In this document: piece by piece, positions 63,789-64,000 of the stretch
Layout: every line of letters begins with the position of its first letter
How positions within the stretch are numbered: the first letter of the stretch is position 1
From: an uncultured Oscillibacter sp.
GTDB taxonomy: Bacteria; Bacillota; Clostridia; Oscillospirales; Oscillospiraceae
NCBI GenBank assembly: GCA_910584995.1
Contig: CAJUDW010000010.1
Coordinates: forward strand, 28,368 to 92,367
DNA: 64,000 nt
Reading direction: 5' to 3'
Translations under genes and position numbers: made by a program
The notes under the pieces: model-generated
Databases searched by the model: none
Seen by the model: only the letters and a program-made list of their open reading frames with translations
What the model was told of the DNA's origin: nothing

Positions 63789-64000
63789 CTAATCCTCCGC
63801 TTCAAACCAACTCTCAATGCTCATGTGCGGTAAAGTATCATAGGAAAACTTTGTCGAATTGACAGCCGCCCCGCTATGCCGAATTAAGAAATATGTCTCT
63901 TGAAAGCCGGTTCCTATTATGCTATACTTTTCAGAACAAACCGATAAATCGGAAGCGTCAGAACCGGCAATGGAACTATCAGCAGATATTGATGAACAGA
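63789..64000 (-). CDS. Unknown protein, C-terminal 70 residues only
   Basis: The minus strand is open from the window edge to a TAG at 63789-63791, 3 bases before the spike gene start. The partial protein is Ser/Asp-rich at first and ends YDTLPHMSIESWFEAED. Codon use is less GC-biased than in the following eCIS genes. Position suggests an eCIS gene, perhaps the hub or a LysM adaptor, but no motif supports either. The close spacing to the spike gene supports co-transcription. Confidence 0.65.
   Translation of the reverse strand, partial: CSSISADSSIAGSDASDLSVCSEKYSIIGTGFQETYFLIRHSGAAVNSTKFSYDTLPHMSIESWFEAED

Noticed and set aside
54284..64000. Prophage or R-type tailocin
   Set aside because: No lysis, terminase, capsid or integrase gene is seen, and the Afp15-like AAA+ ATPase plus two large J-type genes are eCIS hallmarks. 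The unseen upstream part could still change this.

Overview
The window is high-GC, densely coded Gram-positive DNA. The gene content points to an anaerobic gut clostridium of the Oscillospirales type (Oscillibacter / Lawsonibacter / Flavonifractor-like). Supporting evidence is a sodium-pumping decarboxylase with a separate biotin carrier, molybdenum hydroxylases, XpaC/TelA, an SLH-anchored BspA-like surface protein, strong AGGAGG ribosome binding sites and TTGACA-17-TATAAT type promoters. The genus is an inference; no rRNA or other taxonomic marker lies in the window.

Layout. 1-1.4 kb: end of a chemotaxis receptor. 1.4-5 kb (minus): a small helical protein and a three-gene ABC importer (binding lipoprotein, permease, ATPase), preceded by a promoter, a leader-peptide ORF and an intrinsic terminator that look like an attenuator. 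5-9.8 kb: AEC transporter, a membrane protein with a degenerate CAT/E2-like domain, RuvX and thiamine pyrophosphokinase. 9.8-16.9 kb: a molybdenum hydroxylase region, with a fused [2Fe-2S]-Mo enzyme of the selenium-dependent type, a MocA-like cytidylyltransferase and a three-subunit xanthine dehydrogenase-type enzyme. 17-19.4 kb (minus): xpaC, a small membrane protein and telA. 19.8-25.7 kb: an MMPL/RND exporter coupled to a large GLUG-repeat surface protein. 26-30.2 kb (minus): an N-acetylglucosamine PTS and catabolism operon (IICB, NagB, NagA, IIA). 30.5-34.9 kb: aldose-epimerase-like gene and, on the minus strand, the four-gene Na+-pumping decarboxylase. 35-44.9 kb: housekeeping genes (sfsA, mntP, a DUF1508 microprotein, two aminotransferases, ThrH with DUF1015, SRP RNA, dnaX, ybaB). 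45-51.5 kb: two large secreted proteins, one BspA-like with SLH domains and one with a calcineurin-like phosphoesterase domain.

51.8-64 kb is the most unusual part. It is the distal half of an extracellular contractile injection system (eCIS, Afp/PVC-like) on the minus strand: spike (gpV-like), gp25-like wedge protein, two large baseplate-J-type proteins, a tail protein and an Afp15-like AAA+ ATPase. The last gene of the run overlaps the ATPase gene. It encodes a protein of unknown family with a long proline-rich disordered N terminus, and it ends in Cys-Cys-Leu-Leu-Ile, a eukaryotic CaaX prenylation-type terminus. It is a good candidate for the injected cargo. A MalT-like LuxR regulator with its own promoter sits directly downstream. 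The sheath, tube and other proximal genes must lie beyond position 64,000, and a partial unknown gene runs off that edge.
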